From Agrobacterium tumefaciens (GTDB taxonomy: Bacteria; Pseudomonadota; Alphaproteobacteria; Rhizobiales; Rhizobiaceae), in the NCBI RefSeq assembly GCF_013318015.2, contig NZ_CP115844.1, positions 62,001 to 126,000 on the forward strand: DNA of 64,000 nt, given 5' to 3'. The position numbers and the translations under genes were made by a program. The notes under the pieces were generated by a model. It was not told the origin of the DNA, ran no database searches, and worked only from the letters and a program-made list of their open reading frames with translations. Positions 1 to 8,036 of the stretch are shown one piece after another (position 1 is the first letter of the stretch; the number at the start of each line of letters is the position of its first letter).

Positions 1-1092
1 CTTGCTCTCGTAACGTGGCATGAGAACCTGTTCGGCCGGGCAGATATAGACATCCTTGTCCGGGTCGTAGCGGAACGCCTCCTTGGTGAAGAAGCCCTCG
101 CGTGCGGCCGGCCCGCGGATAGGCTTCGGAACATAGGCGCTGATGCCGGCCTTCTCACAAGCCTCGATGTCCTCGATCTTGAAGTAGCCCCGATCGGCCA
201 CCGCCTCGATTTTGTCAACGCCGAGCGTTTCCATGGCAGCTTCGACCGTCGTCGCCAACAACCCCATGTCGAGGACCTGGTTGCAGACCTCCTGCCCGGC
301 GATCAGCTTGTGCTTCACATCCACGGCGAGCTGGATGTTGTAGCCGACGCCGACCTTGGTCATGCGCGCCATGGCGCGGGCATCCGGATCGGTCAGCGAG
401 ATTTGGTCCTCGCCAGTCTTGTCCAGTTCATCCAGCAGTGCTTTGTGGCGATCGCGCTTGCCTTTGATGGCCGCGATCTTCTCGGCAAGTTTGCTATCGC
501 CGCGGCCGGAGCCATTGCCGCTGCCCAGTTTCTCTTCGTCGGCGTCACTTTCATCGAGCCGCTTCATGTAATCGGCAAGCTTTTCCTCGGCCTCGCTGAT
601 GAACTTGGTCAGTGCGCCACGGGTGAAGTTGCGATCCTTGTTGTTGACCGCTTTGATCCGCGTGCCATCGACGGCCAGAAGCTCTTTACCGAACAGATCG
701 AGCTGGCGGCATAGGATGACGAACTCTCGGAAGACCTGCCGGAATGCAGAATGGTTGATCCTGCGGAAGGCGGCGATGGTGCGGAAGTCCGGCTTCAGGT
801 GGCGCAGAAGCCAGATCACCTCGATGTTGCGATGCGCCTCGGTCTCCAGCCTCCGGCTCGACCGCACCCGATTGAGATAGCCGTATATGTATATTTTAAG
901 CAAATCCGCCGGATCGTATCCAGGACGGCCGGTATCCTTCGACGTCACGCGCGCGAAGCCCGCCGCCTCTAAATCCAACCCGTCAACGAAAGCCTCGATG
1001 AAGCGAACGGGATTGTCCGGGCCGACATAATCCTCAACGGCTTCCGGCAGAAGCAGCATTTGGGAGCGATCAATTCCTGATAAATGTGCCAT
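1..1092 (-). CDS. IS1182-family transposase, 3' part beyond the left edge
   Basis: The minus strand reads open from an ATG at 1092 to the window edge (364 residues, no stop). The N-terminus, MAHLSGIDRSQMLLLPEAV, followed by a block around YIYGYLNRVRSSRRLE and a later AVDGTRIKAVNNKD, is typical of IS1182-type DDE transposases; the DG of AVDGTRI is where the first catalytic Asp lies in this family. These proteins cut and join the ends of their own element. The C-terminal part, with the last acidic residue, lies outside the window, so completeness cannot be judged. Several plus-strand reading frames over this stretch are antisense artefacts. The terminal inverted repeat should lie between about 1093 and 1200, but I could not define it without the other end. 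Confidence 0.85.
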   Translation of the reverse strand, partial: MAHLSGIDRSQMLLLPEAVEDYVGPDNPVRFIEAFVDGLDLEAAGFARVTSKDTGRPGYDPADLLKIYIYGYLNRVRSSRRLETEAHRNIEVIWLLRHLKPDFRTIAAFRRINHSAFRQVFREFVILCRQLDLFGKELLAVDGTRIKAVNNKDRNFTRGALTKFISEAEEKLADYMKRLDESDADEEKLGSGNGSGRGDSKLAEKIAAIKGKRDRHKALLDELDKTGEDQISLTDPDARAMARMTKVGVGYNIQLAVDVKHKLIAGQEVCNQVLDMGLLATTVEAAMETLGVDKIEAVADRGYFKIEDIEACEKAGISAYVPKPIRGPAAREGFFTKEAFRYDPDKDVYICPAEQVLMPRYESK

Positions 1093-1206
1093 GGAAAAGT
1101 CTACCACGGTTAGCTATCGTATGGAATCGATAAGGGTTTTCACCACTTATTACGTGACACCCACCTTGGGCATATTTGAAGAGCAGGTTTAGAAGAGAAT
1201 TTGTAG

Positions 1207-1734
1207 ATGTTAAAAATCTCGCTTGCCCGCGTAAGTCGCGGAGATGCCGACGAGCTTTTAAAAGCGAACCAAGAAAGCCGAGCGTTTCATGGTCAATGGG
1301 TACAGCCGTTCACAACTCCCGAAGGCTTCGAGGAATGGTATGCCGGTCAAGTGACCGGTGCAAGCATCGGGCTGGTCGCCCGCGATAGCGAATCCGGCCG
1401 GATTGTCGGGGTAACGAATTTAAGCCAGATTTTTTTGAAAGGCTTTGAAAGCGCCTACCTCAGCTACTACGGCATGGTCTCGTTCGCAGGTACCGGAGGG
1501 ATGGCTCAGGCTGTCGAGCTTACAACGGTTTATGCCTTCGCCGAACTAGGTCTTCATCGACTTGAGGCCAATATTCAGCCTGAAAACGCGCGATCAATCC
1601 GGTTAGTGAAACGCTTGGGATTTCGAAAAGAGGGGTTTTCTCCGCGATACCTTCGGATTGGTGGGGTTTGGTGTGACCATGAGCGCTGGGCGCTCCTGGC
1701 CGATGAACCAAGGGGCACGCCGGCAGTCCCTTAG
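1207..1734 (+). CDS. GNAT-family N-acetyltransferase (RimJ/RimL type)
   Basis: A 175-residue protein with the layout of the GNAT fold used by RimJ/RimL/RimI-like enzymes: an N-terminal half with a FEEWYAGQV helix, a central strand IVGVTNLSQI, and the family-typical C-terminal stretch HRLEANIQPENARSIRLVKR followed by LGFRKEGFSPRYL, which carries the acetyl-CoA-binding and Asn-rich loop residues. Such enzymes transfer an acetyl group from acetyl-CoA to an amine; the substrate here cannot be told (protein N-termini, antibiotics and amino acids are all known in the family). The start ATG follows an A/G-rich stretch (AGAAGAG). It stands alone between an insertion sequence and a small unknown gene, as a passenger gene would. 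Confidence 0.85.
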   Translation: MLKISLARVSRGDADELLKANQESRAFHGQWVQPFTTPEGFEEWYAGQVTGASIGLVARDSESGRIVGVTNLSQIFLKGFESAYLSYYGMVSFAGTGGMAQAVELTTVYAFAELGLHRLEANIQPENARSIRLVKRLGFRKEGFSPRYLRIGGVWCDHERWALLADEPRGTPAVP

Positions 1735-1911
1735 TTTTTGGACGCTCTGCCTAATATTTGCGACAACTTGCAGGCGCTGAAAATTCAGCGGAAAATCTAT
1801 CGCAAAAGTCAGAGTTTTGCGACCAACTTTTGCGACGATTCCCCCAACTTCCATGACAGATGACTGAAAACTATGCCGCCACCTGAGAACAACAGGTGGC
1901 GGCAGTATCGT

Positions 1912-2145
1912 TCAGCAAAGCCCTCTCGGGTTGGTTAGCTTCGTCCGACTGGTAACAAAGGTCTTTCCGTCGAAAAGGCCATGAGTTTTCCAGCCCTGCG
2001 ATGTGAACTCTCCTTGCCAAATGCGCACTTCAACCTTGCCGTCGTTCAATTCGTTAGCGACGGATACAGTAAAATGCCCACCAAGGCCGGAATCCACATC
2101 GTACACCTCGATCCCCTCAAGGGGCGCAGGTAAAATGGTTCGCAT
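1912..2145 (-). CDS. hypothetical protein, 77 aa
   Basis: I do not recognise this protein. The ATG at 2145 has a good ribosome-binding site (GGAG, 7 nt upstream), which is why I prefer it over a TTG 14 codons upstream. The product is small, soluble and of ordinary composition (starts MRTILPAPLEGIEVYDVDS, with alternating charged and hydrophobic residues suggesting beta strands, for example KVEVRIWQGEF). No signal peptide or membrane segment is visible. It lies alone between the GNAT gene and a region without clear genes. Confidence 0.5.
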   Translation of the reverse strand: MRTILPAPLEGIEVYDVDSGLGGHFTVSVANELNDGKVEVRIWQGEFTSQGWKTHGLFDGKTFVTSRTKLTNPRGLC

Positions 2146-2824
2146 CAGATGCTCCAAAAACACGAAAAATTCGGGTGTGGCGCACAAGCGAACAGAACTC
2201 TCGCCTATGCGCTTAGAGTTCGATCTGCCTCATAGTAAATTCTCCAAAATGCGAAGCGCTCTCCTGGCGAAGCCAGTCCGACGTTTGTGACACCAGACAT
2301 GTCGACGGTCAACGGTCGGGAAAAAGAGGTTGATGTAAGGAATTGGAAAAGTCGGGAATTTCGGCTCGGGGTGCATTCTTAGTTGACTGTCAGGATAACG
2401 CGCCGAGCTGAGAAATGCCTGGCACGTTTTCGAGTGCCGCGAAATCGAAGGCGAGCTTGAAATGGCTCTGGCCGAACTCGAGATCATCGAGGCCGAACAG
2501 GATGGCATCATCGACGCCAAGCCGCCCTTCTGAGGGCGGTATTACTCCTTTGTTGTCGACGTCGGCGCTTCATGACGGTGAAGCGAAGATCTACTGCATT
2601 CTCCCTGTCGGTCTGCTTCATCTGCATCGGGGACGATGCATCCCGTTCGTCATGCCGCAACCTGCCGGCACCTGACTTTTCCCCGGCGCTTCGCGCCTCC
2701 TCGCCCGACAAAATTCTGGTGTCGGCAGGTCCTCCGCTCCGCTACGGCCTTGGCAGGTGCAGCACTCCTTATCCGGTCTGCCACTGATCCCCGCGATGAC
2801 CGCAATCAACAAGGAGAAAACACC
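2146..2824 (+). other. stretch without a convincing gene; possible gene remnant at 2399-2533
   Basis: Most frames here are short and overlapping. The only protein-like stretch is an open frame at 2399-2533 ending in EMALAELEIIEAEQDG and a stop at 2533, which has normal coding composition but no plausible start, so it looks like the 3' end of a decayed gene. The rest (2534-2810) is GC-rich with no recognisable coding. A strong ribosome-binding site (AAGGAG) at its right end belongs to the next small gene. Confidence 0.3.
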
Positions 2825-2998
2825 ATGCAACAGCTCGCTCAGTTCCTGAACCGCACCGGCCGACGCCTCCGTAGCCTTGGTAAGGTGATCGTCCACTTCT
2901 TCCGCAAGGGAAAACTCGGCCTCAAGCTGGCAATCAAGATCCCGTTCTTCGTCGAGATGGAGGTGTTCTTCGAAACCGATTGGGATCGGCGACAATGA
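2825..2998 (+). CDS. small basic protein, 57 aa, unknown
   Basis: The ATG at 2825 follows AAGGAGAAAACACC, a strong Shine-Dalgarno at good distance, which is the main support for a real small gene. The product begins MQQLAQFLNRTGRRLRSLG and is rich in Arg and Lys in its first two thirds (KVIVHFFRKGKLGLKLAIK), then ends with an acidic tail. It could be an amphipathic or nucleic-acid-binding peptide; no family is recognised. It converges on the WGR-domain gene, and similar small genes commonly sit in the accessory region of rhizobial plasmids. Confidence 0.45.
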   Translation: MQQLAQFLNRTGRRLRSLGKVIVHFFRKGKLGLKLAIKIPFFVEMEVFFETDWDRRQ

Positions 2999-3051
2999 AA
3001 GCCAAGCGGGCCGTCTCGTGCGGCCCGATTTTCGATCGCCGGGAGGGGTCG

Positions 3052-3318
3052 TCAGCTTCCAGCTGTCAGAGCGGTCTGTCTCGGTCGATAACCCCGTGCA
3101 CGTTTCTGCTTCGCGAGATCGAGAAACAGATGCACAGCCTCTTCTTCCCGATCGAACAGATGTACCTTCGCCTGGCCCCTTGCTCCGATGCGGCCCCATT
3201 TTCTGGTCAGGCACGCCTCGCCAAACAGTGTCTCGGAAATCTCCATGACATAGTAGCGGGCCATGTTTCTGGCCGGGTCGGTCCGTTCGACATAGATCTG
3301 GTAGGGTTGAGCAAGCAT
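3052..3318 (-). CDS. WGR-domain protein
   Basis: From the ATG at 3318 the frame encodes 88 residues that are almost entirely one WGR domain: it starts MLAQPYQIYVERTDPARN, and contains the signature KWGRIGARGQ followed by the HLFDREEEAVHLFLDLA helix. WGR domains are found in PARPs and in small bacterial proteins and are thought to bind nucleic acid ends; stand-alone copies are frequent on rhizobial plasmids. An upstream extension of 55 codons exists in the same frame but its composition (Arg/Ser-rich, no conserved look) argues against it. Function in the cell is unknown. Confidence 0.75.
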   Translation of the reverse strand: MLAQPYQIYVERTDPARNMARYYVMEISETLFGEACLTRKWGRIGARGQAKVHLFDREEEAVHLFLDLAKQKRARGYRPRQTALTAGS

Positions 3319-3869
3319 AGCCGAGAATCTGCGATTTCGGGCACGTGGTCCAATGACAGATTTGAATCGGTTACCGACTTTCGATTCACGTTTTTGATAT
3401 TCGGATGACGTTGGCAGGCGCGTTGAACCAAGAGATGGGGACGGGCCGATCTTTGATCGGACGGCTCTATGCGCTTCGCTCACCGAACCCGCTGCACGGT
3501 TTCGTCCGTACGGTAACGATCCTCCCGCGGCAGGACCGAGAACGCCAAAGCCTCCAGGTAAACGCTGCTGTGGCGGACTGGCTGATAATCAGTTGCACCA
3601 GCATTGTTGCGCATCAATCCCACGCTACGCGGTCTTTGAGTTCCAATCTCTCGCCGGCTTGACCAAAGTTCAAGGACAGCCCCAAACCTTACCATCCTCT
3701 GTCAGATATGGTTTTCCAGCCCGAAGGGCCGGAGCGGGATTCCGCAGGGAGCCCGCGAAGCGAGCGAAGGCATGAACGCGCTCCCCATTGACCGGATGAC
3801 GATCACTTGCGCCGAGACCGGAGCTTTCTGAAAGTGCTTTTTCAGACCAGCAACAGAAAGGAAGCTGTT
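3319..3869 (+). other. non-coding stretch upstream of the IS110 transposase
   Basis: No credible gene is seen. The right part (about 3715-3860) holds a GC-rich stretch with several self-complementary pieces (for example around CCCGCGAAGCGAGCG) directly before the transposase ribosome-binding site. In IS110-family elements the non-coding end can encode a bridge RNA, so this is one of two candidate locations for it; the other is 4995-5250. Confidence 0.3.
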
Positions 3870-5250
3870 ATGTCGGTAGGAAAGAAGTTCATCGGGCTAG
3901 ACGTTCATCAGGACACCATAGCGATAGCTATTGCGGACGATGGAGTGGACAAGGAGGTTCGCTATTACGGCACAATTGCCAACCGCGCAGAGACTTTACA
4001 TGTGGCGCTCAAAAAGATCGGTCAGGATGGCTCCGAGCTCCGCGTTTGCTATGAATCCGGGCCATGTGGATTCGTGATCTTCAGATTCCTTGCGAAGATT
4101 GGCGTGGATTGCATGGTGATCTCGCCTTCCTCAATGCCGCGCCGGCAGGGAGACAAGGTCAAGACTGATCGCAGAGACGCGCAGACACTTGCCCGCCTTT
4201 TGCGTGCCGGCGAGTTGGTTGCTGTGTGGGTGCCGGACGAAGCTCATGAAGCGGTTCGCGACGTGGTCCGCGCTCGGCGGCAAGTGAAGGATGATCTCGG
4301 TTCTGCCAAATCTTCTTTGAAGAGTTTTCTTCTGCGCCACGGGCGACGATTTACCGGCAAGGCGATATGGGGCAAGGCTCACTGGGGATGGCTGGCAGAA
4401 CAGAAGTTCGCGTATCCGCATCAGCAGTTTGTTTTCGAGGAATACAAACGACGTATTCATGACTTGATGGACCGTTGCAACCAGCTGGACGAGGTTCTGA
4501 AGGACGCGGTCTCTGGGTGGACGTTGAGCCCATTGGTGTATGCGCTTCAGGCTTTGCGAGGTATCAAGCTGACGGCGGCTGTGACGCTTGTTGCTGAGAT
4601 CGGCGACTTGCATCGGTTCGACAGCCCCAAGCAGTTGATGGCGTGGCTCGGCCTTGTGCCGGCCGAGCATTCCAGCGGCAGGAGGATAAAACGTGGCGAG
4701 ATCACCCGCAGTGGTAACGCCGCGGCCAGGACGATGCTGATAGAATCGGCGTGGCATTATCGCTTCCCTGCTCGCGAAGGGCGCAGCTTAATAGACCGGA
4801 ATGGTGATATTCCGGAGCATATCAAAGCGATAGCGTGGAAAGCGCAGGTCCGTTTATGTGCCAGATTCCGGAGGCTTGCCGCTTCCGGAAAGCAAACAGT
4901 AAAGGTCGTGACCGCTATTGCGCGTGAGCTTGCCGGTTTCATCTGGGACATTGCGCGGCATACGCCGGCGATTGCTGTGGAAGTACCGCGGTAGCGTGCA
5001 CAGGGCGAAGCTGGTCGGGGTTGCGTAGCCCGGAGCACGCGGGCCTCGGACACAACAGGAGTGATGACAAGGGACAGAAGTGAACATCGGACTTGGCTGG
5101 CGTGCTGCGCGATCTGATTGATGTAGGATAATCCTCGATACGGCGCTGGGGCAGATTTACTTGATGCCCGTCCCATTGAAGGAGGAAGGTCCGCGACGGA
5201 AAACGGTCGTGCGGTAACCAATCCGCGAATAGGTGCTTGATCAATCGTCG
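3700..5250 (+). mobile_element. IS110-family insertion sequence, boundaries approximate
   Basis: The element comprises the intact transposase gene plus unusually long non-coding flanks on both sides, as expected for the family, which lacks classical long terminal inverted repeats and target duplications. The exact ends cannot be fixed from one copy; the coordinates bracket the region that has no other explanation and lies between the WGR gene and traG. Confidence 0.4.
3870..4994 (+). CDS. IS110-family transposase (DEDD/Ser recombinase)
   Basis: The 374-residue protein starts MSVGKKFIGLDVHQDT after the ribosome-binding site AAAGGAAG; a longer frame begins 21 codons upstream but lacks such a site. 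The N-terminal RuvC-like part shows the first acidic residue in GLDVHQDT, the second region YESGPCGF and the third KTDRRDAQTLARLL. The C-terminal part has GIKLTAAVTLVAEIGD, then LMAWLGLVPAEHSSG and GEITRSGNAAARTMLIE, where the family's catalytic serine resides. Known members insert by a seek-and-join mechanism guided by an RNA from the element's own non-coding end. The frame is intact, so the element may be active. Confidence 0.92.
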   Translation: MSVGKKFIGLDVHQDTIAIAIADDGVDKEVRYYGTIANRAETLHVALKKIGQDGSELRVCYESGPCGFVIFRFLAKIGVDCMVISPSSMPRRQGDKVKTDRRDAQTLARLLRAGELVAVWVPDEAHEAVRDVVRARRQVKDDLGSAKSSLKSFLLRHGRRFTGKAIWGKAHWGWLAEQKFAYPHQQFVFEEYKRRIHDLMDRCNQLDEVLKDAVSGWTLSPLVYALQALRGIKLTAAVTLVAEIGDLHRFDSPKQLMAWLGLVPAEHSSGRRIKRGEITRSGNAAARTMLIESAWHYRFPAREGRSLIDRNGDIPEHIKAIAWKAQVRLCARFRRLAASGKQTVKVVTAIARELAGFIWDIARHTPAIAVEVPR

Positions 5251-5418
5251 TCAGAAACAGGCGCGCAGCACACCAGCCAAGTTCTCATCTTGTCGCAGCA
5301 TCAACTTGATGCGAGAATTATCATGAGCACTTTCAGTCGTGATCGTCATAGGAGCGCCGAAGAGAATGCCGCAGCTTGTGGTAAACCTGGCCGAAGGCCG
5401 CCGCTTCATTTGCCGGCT
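4995..5418 (+). ncRNA. non-coding region after the IS110 gene; candidate bridge RNA
   Basis: There is no gene in this stretch. It begins right after the transposase stop and is GC-rich with potential stems (for example GTAGCCCGGAGC and the GGTCCGCGACGGAAAACGGTC area). In the IS1111 branch of IS110 elements the guide (bridge) RNA comes from this downstream side. The call rests on position and family knowledge only; I did not fold it. Confidence 0.25.
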
Positions 5419-7374
5419 TCAGCCGGTCGCTTTCGGCGCAAAGTGCGATGCTTTTACTCGCGATGCCATCTCCTCACGGCGGAAATAGATAGCGCGCCCA
5501 CAACGCAGCGGCGGGTTTCCGCTGGTGAAAATGATCTGCTCGTCGGTCCGCATCTGTGTGACCTCATGAGCCAAGATCAACGGGCGCTGCGAGAGCTGTT
5601 TGGAACGGGTGCGCCCACTGCGGCCACCATTGGAATTGCGCGTCACCTGATCGACTTCTATGGTCGTCGTGCCGCAACGTCTGGAAATGTAGTCGGCAGT
5701 ATCGGTATCGTTGACCGCCGAGAACGAAACCCAGGACGCGGATTCAAACCACTTGCTCGTCGCGTCGCGTCCACCAAATGCTTCACGCATCTGGCCGAGC
5801 GACTGGAACAGCATCAGCAAGGTGATGCCGTATTTTCGGCCAGCATCGCGGGCGGTTTCGATGATGCGCATGTAGCCGAGACGTGCTGCCTCATCGAGGA
5901 GGAAGAGGGCGCGTTCGGACACATCGCCATTGCGATTATAGAGCGCCTTCAGGAACGCCCCGATAATTACGCGCGCCATGCCCGGATGATTTTCAAGGGT
6001 CGAAAGATCGATGTTGATGAACACCGTCATATTGCCAGAGGCGATGTCTTCGGTCTGGAAAGCGTTGCCCGATACGAGTGCCGCGTAATTCTCGTAGGAC
6101 AGCCAGTGCGTTTCCTTGGTCGCCGTTGCATAGACGCCCGAAAACGTCTGCTCGGTCATGTTGATGAAGGGCGCGACATTCTCTCGCACGAACCGCGATG
6201 ACGTGTTCTTGTGAATCTTTTCGAGCTTTTTTTGAAGCGTTTTTTCCGGCTGGGCCAGCCGCTTGCGCACCATGCGCAGCGACTTCTCGCCCGTCTTAAA
6301 CTCGGGATCTTCGTCCGGGTCGTCTTCGATCTCATCGAGATCGGTCAGCATAACGTCGGCGATAACAGCCGCGATAAGCTGCTCGGCGGTGGTTCGGAAA
6401 AAGTCGTCCGACCCGGAACTGACGCGCGGCTTTTCGCTCATCAGCCATGCGGCCACCGAGGCGATATCCTCTTCCGGCGTATTGCCGTGTTTGCCGATCC
6501 AGTCGAGCACGTTGAATCCGATATGGGGCACGCGCGGATCGAGCGAAATGACATCCTGATGGTTTCGTGTCCGATGCTCCCTGACCATCGGCGCGATCTC
6601 GGTCGAGGGATCAAGCACGACCATGGACCCCTTGAACTTGAGTGCCGTGGGAATGACAACGGACGTTGTTTTGAAGCCGCCCGAGCCGGCGAACACGAGG
6701 CCATGCGTGGATCCAAATCCGGCGTCGAAACCAAGCAATGGCGCTTTGCCGCCTTTGCCCCAGGTCTCCTTTCGACGAGGATCGAAGCCGACCTTACCGA
6801 TACTATCCTGATCAGGCCGGTAGTTTTCTCCAACGACAATTCCTCCAGTCGGCGGGAAAAGTCTGGCGGCGTGAGACAGGCTCATCCAGTCGTTTGCACC
6901 ATGGACGGCCCTTGTGCCTTTCAGGCGCTTCGGACCTGTCCGACCGAACGCCATGTTGCCACGCTGCCCGACCTTCAAACCGAAGATCGCGACGAAAAAG
7001 CAGCTTACTGTGCCGGCGATTGTGAACCAGTCGACCAGAGGCAAAAGAAGAGCATTCGGCTGGCTGGCTCGGATTCCGATCAGCCGCGATGCTTCGCCGC
7101 CGACGCCCAGCGCCATCGACAAGAGCCCACCGATCAGCACACCCCATCCTGCCCACTGGATCAGCAGCGAGCCTTTGGTGGCGAACAGAAAGACGAGACC
7201 AATGAGTGCAGCCGTTAAGTAGGGAATGGCGAGACCAATGCGACCCAATGTCTGGTAGGCTTGCGGACTGGTGCCAAAGCTGGCTAGCCAGAATTCAATC
7301 CCTTTCATTCCAATCGTAAGTGCCAGCATAAGGGCTGCCGGCACGATCACGAGCATCATCTTCTTGGGCAGCAT
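5419..7374 (-). CDS. traG: TraG, VirD4-like type IV coupling protein
   Basis: A 651-residue ATPase that links the relaxosome to the mating channel at the inner membrane. The N-terminal 135 residues carry several hydrophobic segments ([31 protein letters not shown] and others). The Walker A motif [10 protein letters not shown] lies near residue 230 and Walker [14 protein letters not shown], in the second half, followed by the TraG/VirD4 motif around [16 protein letters not shown]. Length agrees with rhizobial TraG. It is the last gene of the traC-traD-traG group, and its start overlaps traD by 80 nt, so translation is probably coupled. Confidence 0.95.
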   Translation of the reverse strand: MLPKKMMLVIVPAALMLALTIGMKGIEFWLASFGTSPQAYQTLGRIGLAIPYLTAALIGLVFLFATKGSLLIQWAGWGVLIGGLLSMALGVGGEASRLIGIRASQPNALLLPLVDWFTIAGTVSCFFVAIFGLKVGQRGNMAFGRTGPKRLKGTRAVHGANDWMSLSHAARLFPPTGGIVVGENYRPDQDSIGKVGFDPRRKETWGKGGKAPLLGFDAGFGSTHGLVFAGSGGFKTTSVVIPTALKFKGSMVVLDPSTEIAPMVREHRTRNHQDVISLDPRVPHIGFNVLDWIGKHGNTPEEDIASVAAWLMSEKPRVSSGSDDFFRTTAEQLIAAVIADVMLTDLDEIEDDPDEDPEFKTGEKSLRMVRKRLAQPEKTLQKKLEKIHKNTSSRFVRENVAPFINMTEQTFSGVYATATKETHWLSYENYAALVSGNAFQTEDIASGNMTVFINIDLSTLENHPGMARVIIGAFLKALYNRNGDVSERALFLLDEAARLGYMRIIETARDAGRKYGITLLMLFQSLGQMREAFGGRDATSKWFESASWVSFSAVNDTDTADYISRRCGTTTIEVDQVTRNSNGGRSGRTRSKQLSQRPLILAHEVTQMRTDEQIIFTSGNPPLRCGRAIYFRREEMASRVKASHFAPKATG

Positions 7375-7573
7375 CCTCGAACCCTCTTTTGCCGATGGCT
7401 TGCAGCCTTGCCCATTCCCCTTCGTCCTCGCTCAGGCGCTTTGGGAGCTCCATCAGCCAACCAAGCAAGACGGCTTTGTCGATATCCCGAAGTCCGGCTT
7501 TGACCACCAGACCGCCAAGCTGGATCTTCTCGCGTGTGTCCTTTTTGCGATCTTCGTTTCGGGCCGACTGCAA
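7295..7573 (-). CDS. traD: TraD, conjugal transfer accessory protein
   Basis: A 92-residue protein starting at a TTG (7573) with the ribosome-binding site AAGGAGA. It carries the family segment [20 protein letters not shown], which identifies TraD of the Ti/Sym plasmid group, then a leucine-rich helix. Its role is not well defined; it is part of the DNA-processing set with TraC and TraG. The C-terminus runs 80 nt into traG, longer than the usual few-base overlap, so the tail beyond about residue 70 is somewhat unusual. Confidence 0.85.
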   Translation of the reverse strand: MQSARNEDRKKDTREKIQLGGLVVKAGLRDIDKAVLLGWLMELPKRLSEDEGEWARLQAIGKRGFEDAAQEDDARDRAGSPYAGTYDWNERD

Positions 7574-7601
7574 CTGTCTCTCCTTCTGGGCGATGCGGCC
7601 T

Positions 7602-7826
7602 CTAAGCCGTCGTGTTGGACAGTTGCGGCGAGGATTGAAATCGTGCGGCCAGTTCTTTCAGCGCCGACACAAGAACAGCGTCATCGATGTCGATCTCATG
7701 CAATCCGGCTTTGACGGCGAGCGATCCGAGGCGTTCAGCCTCGCGCGCTTCAGCCTCTTTCAGCTCAGCCTTGAGCGCTTCCATGGCCGCTTTGATCTCA
7801 GCGGGCGATTTGGTTCTCTTTGCCAT
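7602..7826 (-). CDS. traC: TraC, relaxosome accessory protein
   Basis: A 74-residue protein whose ATG (7826) is preceded by AAGGAGC; an in-frame extension upstream has no such signal. The N-terminus [20 protein letters not shown] is a charged coiled helix, followed by [18 protein letters not shown], a segment resembling the corresponding part of TraD. TraC proteins bind near oriT and assist TraA nicking. It is the first gene of the leftward operon traC-traD-traG, 28 nt before traD. Confidence 0.85.
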   Translation of the reverse strand: MAKRTKSPAEIKAAMEALKAELKEAEAREAERLGSLAVKAGLHEIDIDDAVLVSALKELAARFQSSPQLSNTTA

Positions 7827-7922
7827 CGGGCTTGCTCCTTTCTCTTTCCGATTGTTTTGAAGGAAGCGCCAGCTTCCTTCAACCACAGATTTCTGCGTTA
7901 GCTGAAATCAACTTTACAAGGC

Positions 7923-7944
7923 ACCGGCCTTGCCGGTACTTTTT
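7923..7944 (+). repeat. perfect inverted repeat followed by T-run, between traC and traA
   Basis: The arms ACCGGC and GCCGGT are separated by CTT and followed shortly by TTTTT. It resembles a small intrinsic terminator read rightward, yet it sits between two divergent operons, so it may instead be a structural part of the oriT region or block transcription through it. Confidence 0.45.
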
Positions 7945-7960
7945 GGTCTGTTTCTAACAG

Positions 7961-8014
7961 CGCAGTAATACGTTGCTGCGCAACGTCTGCTCTATGCGCC
8001 CCCTGAGTGGGCGC
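7961..8014 (+). other. oriT-like region
   Basis: Between the divergent traC and traA genes, where the Ti-type oriT is found, lie two perfect inverted repeats: ACGTTG/CAACGT with a 5-nt loop (7970-7986) and GCGCCC/GGGCGC with a 7-nt loop (7996-8014). The stretch CTATGCGCCCCCTGAG at 7992-8007 resembles the RSF1010/pTi nick region (consensus around TGCGCCCT). This assignment rests on position and similarity by eye. No canonical 18-bp tra box palindrome is seen here. Confidence 0.5.
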
Positions 8015-8036
8015 TCTTTGTCCGGAGATTGCTCTC

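Noticed and set aside
310..972. Overlapping plus-strand frames at the left edge
   Set aside because: They are shadows of the IS1182-type transposase on the minus strand.
5233..7218. Two long plus-strand frames (322 and 335 codons)
   Set aside because: They are antisense to traG, whose minus-strand product has Walker motifs and family length.
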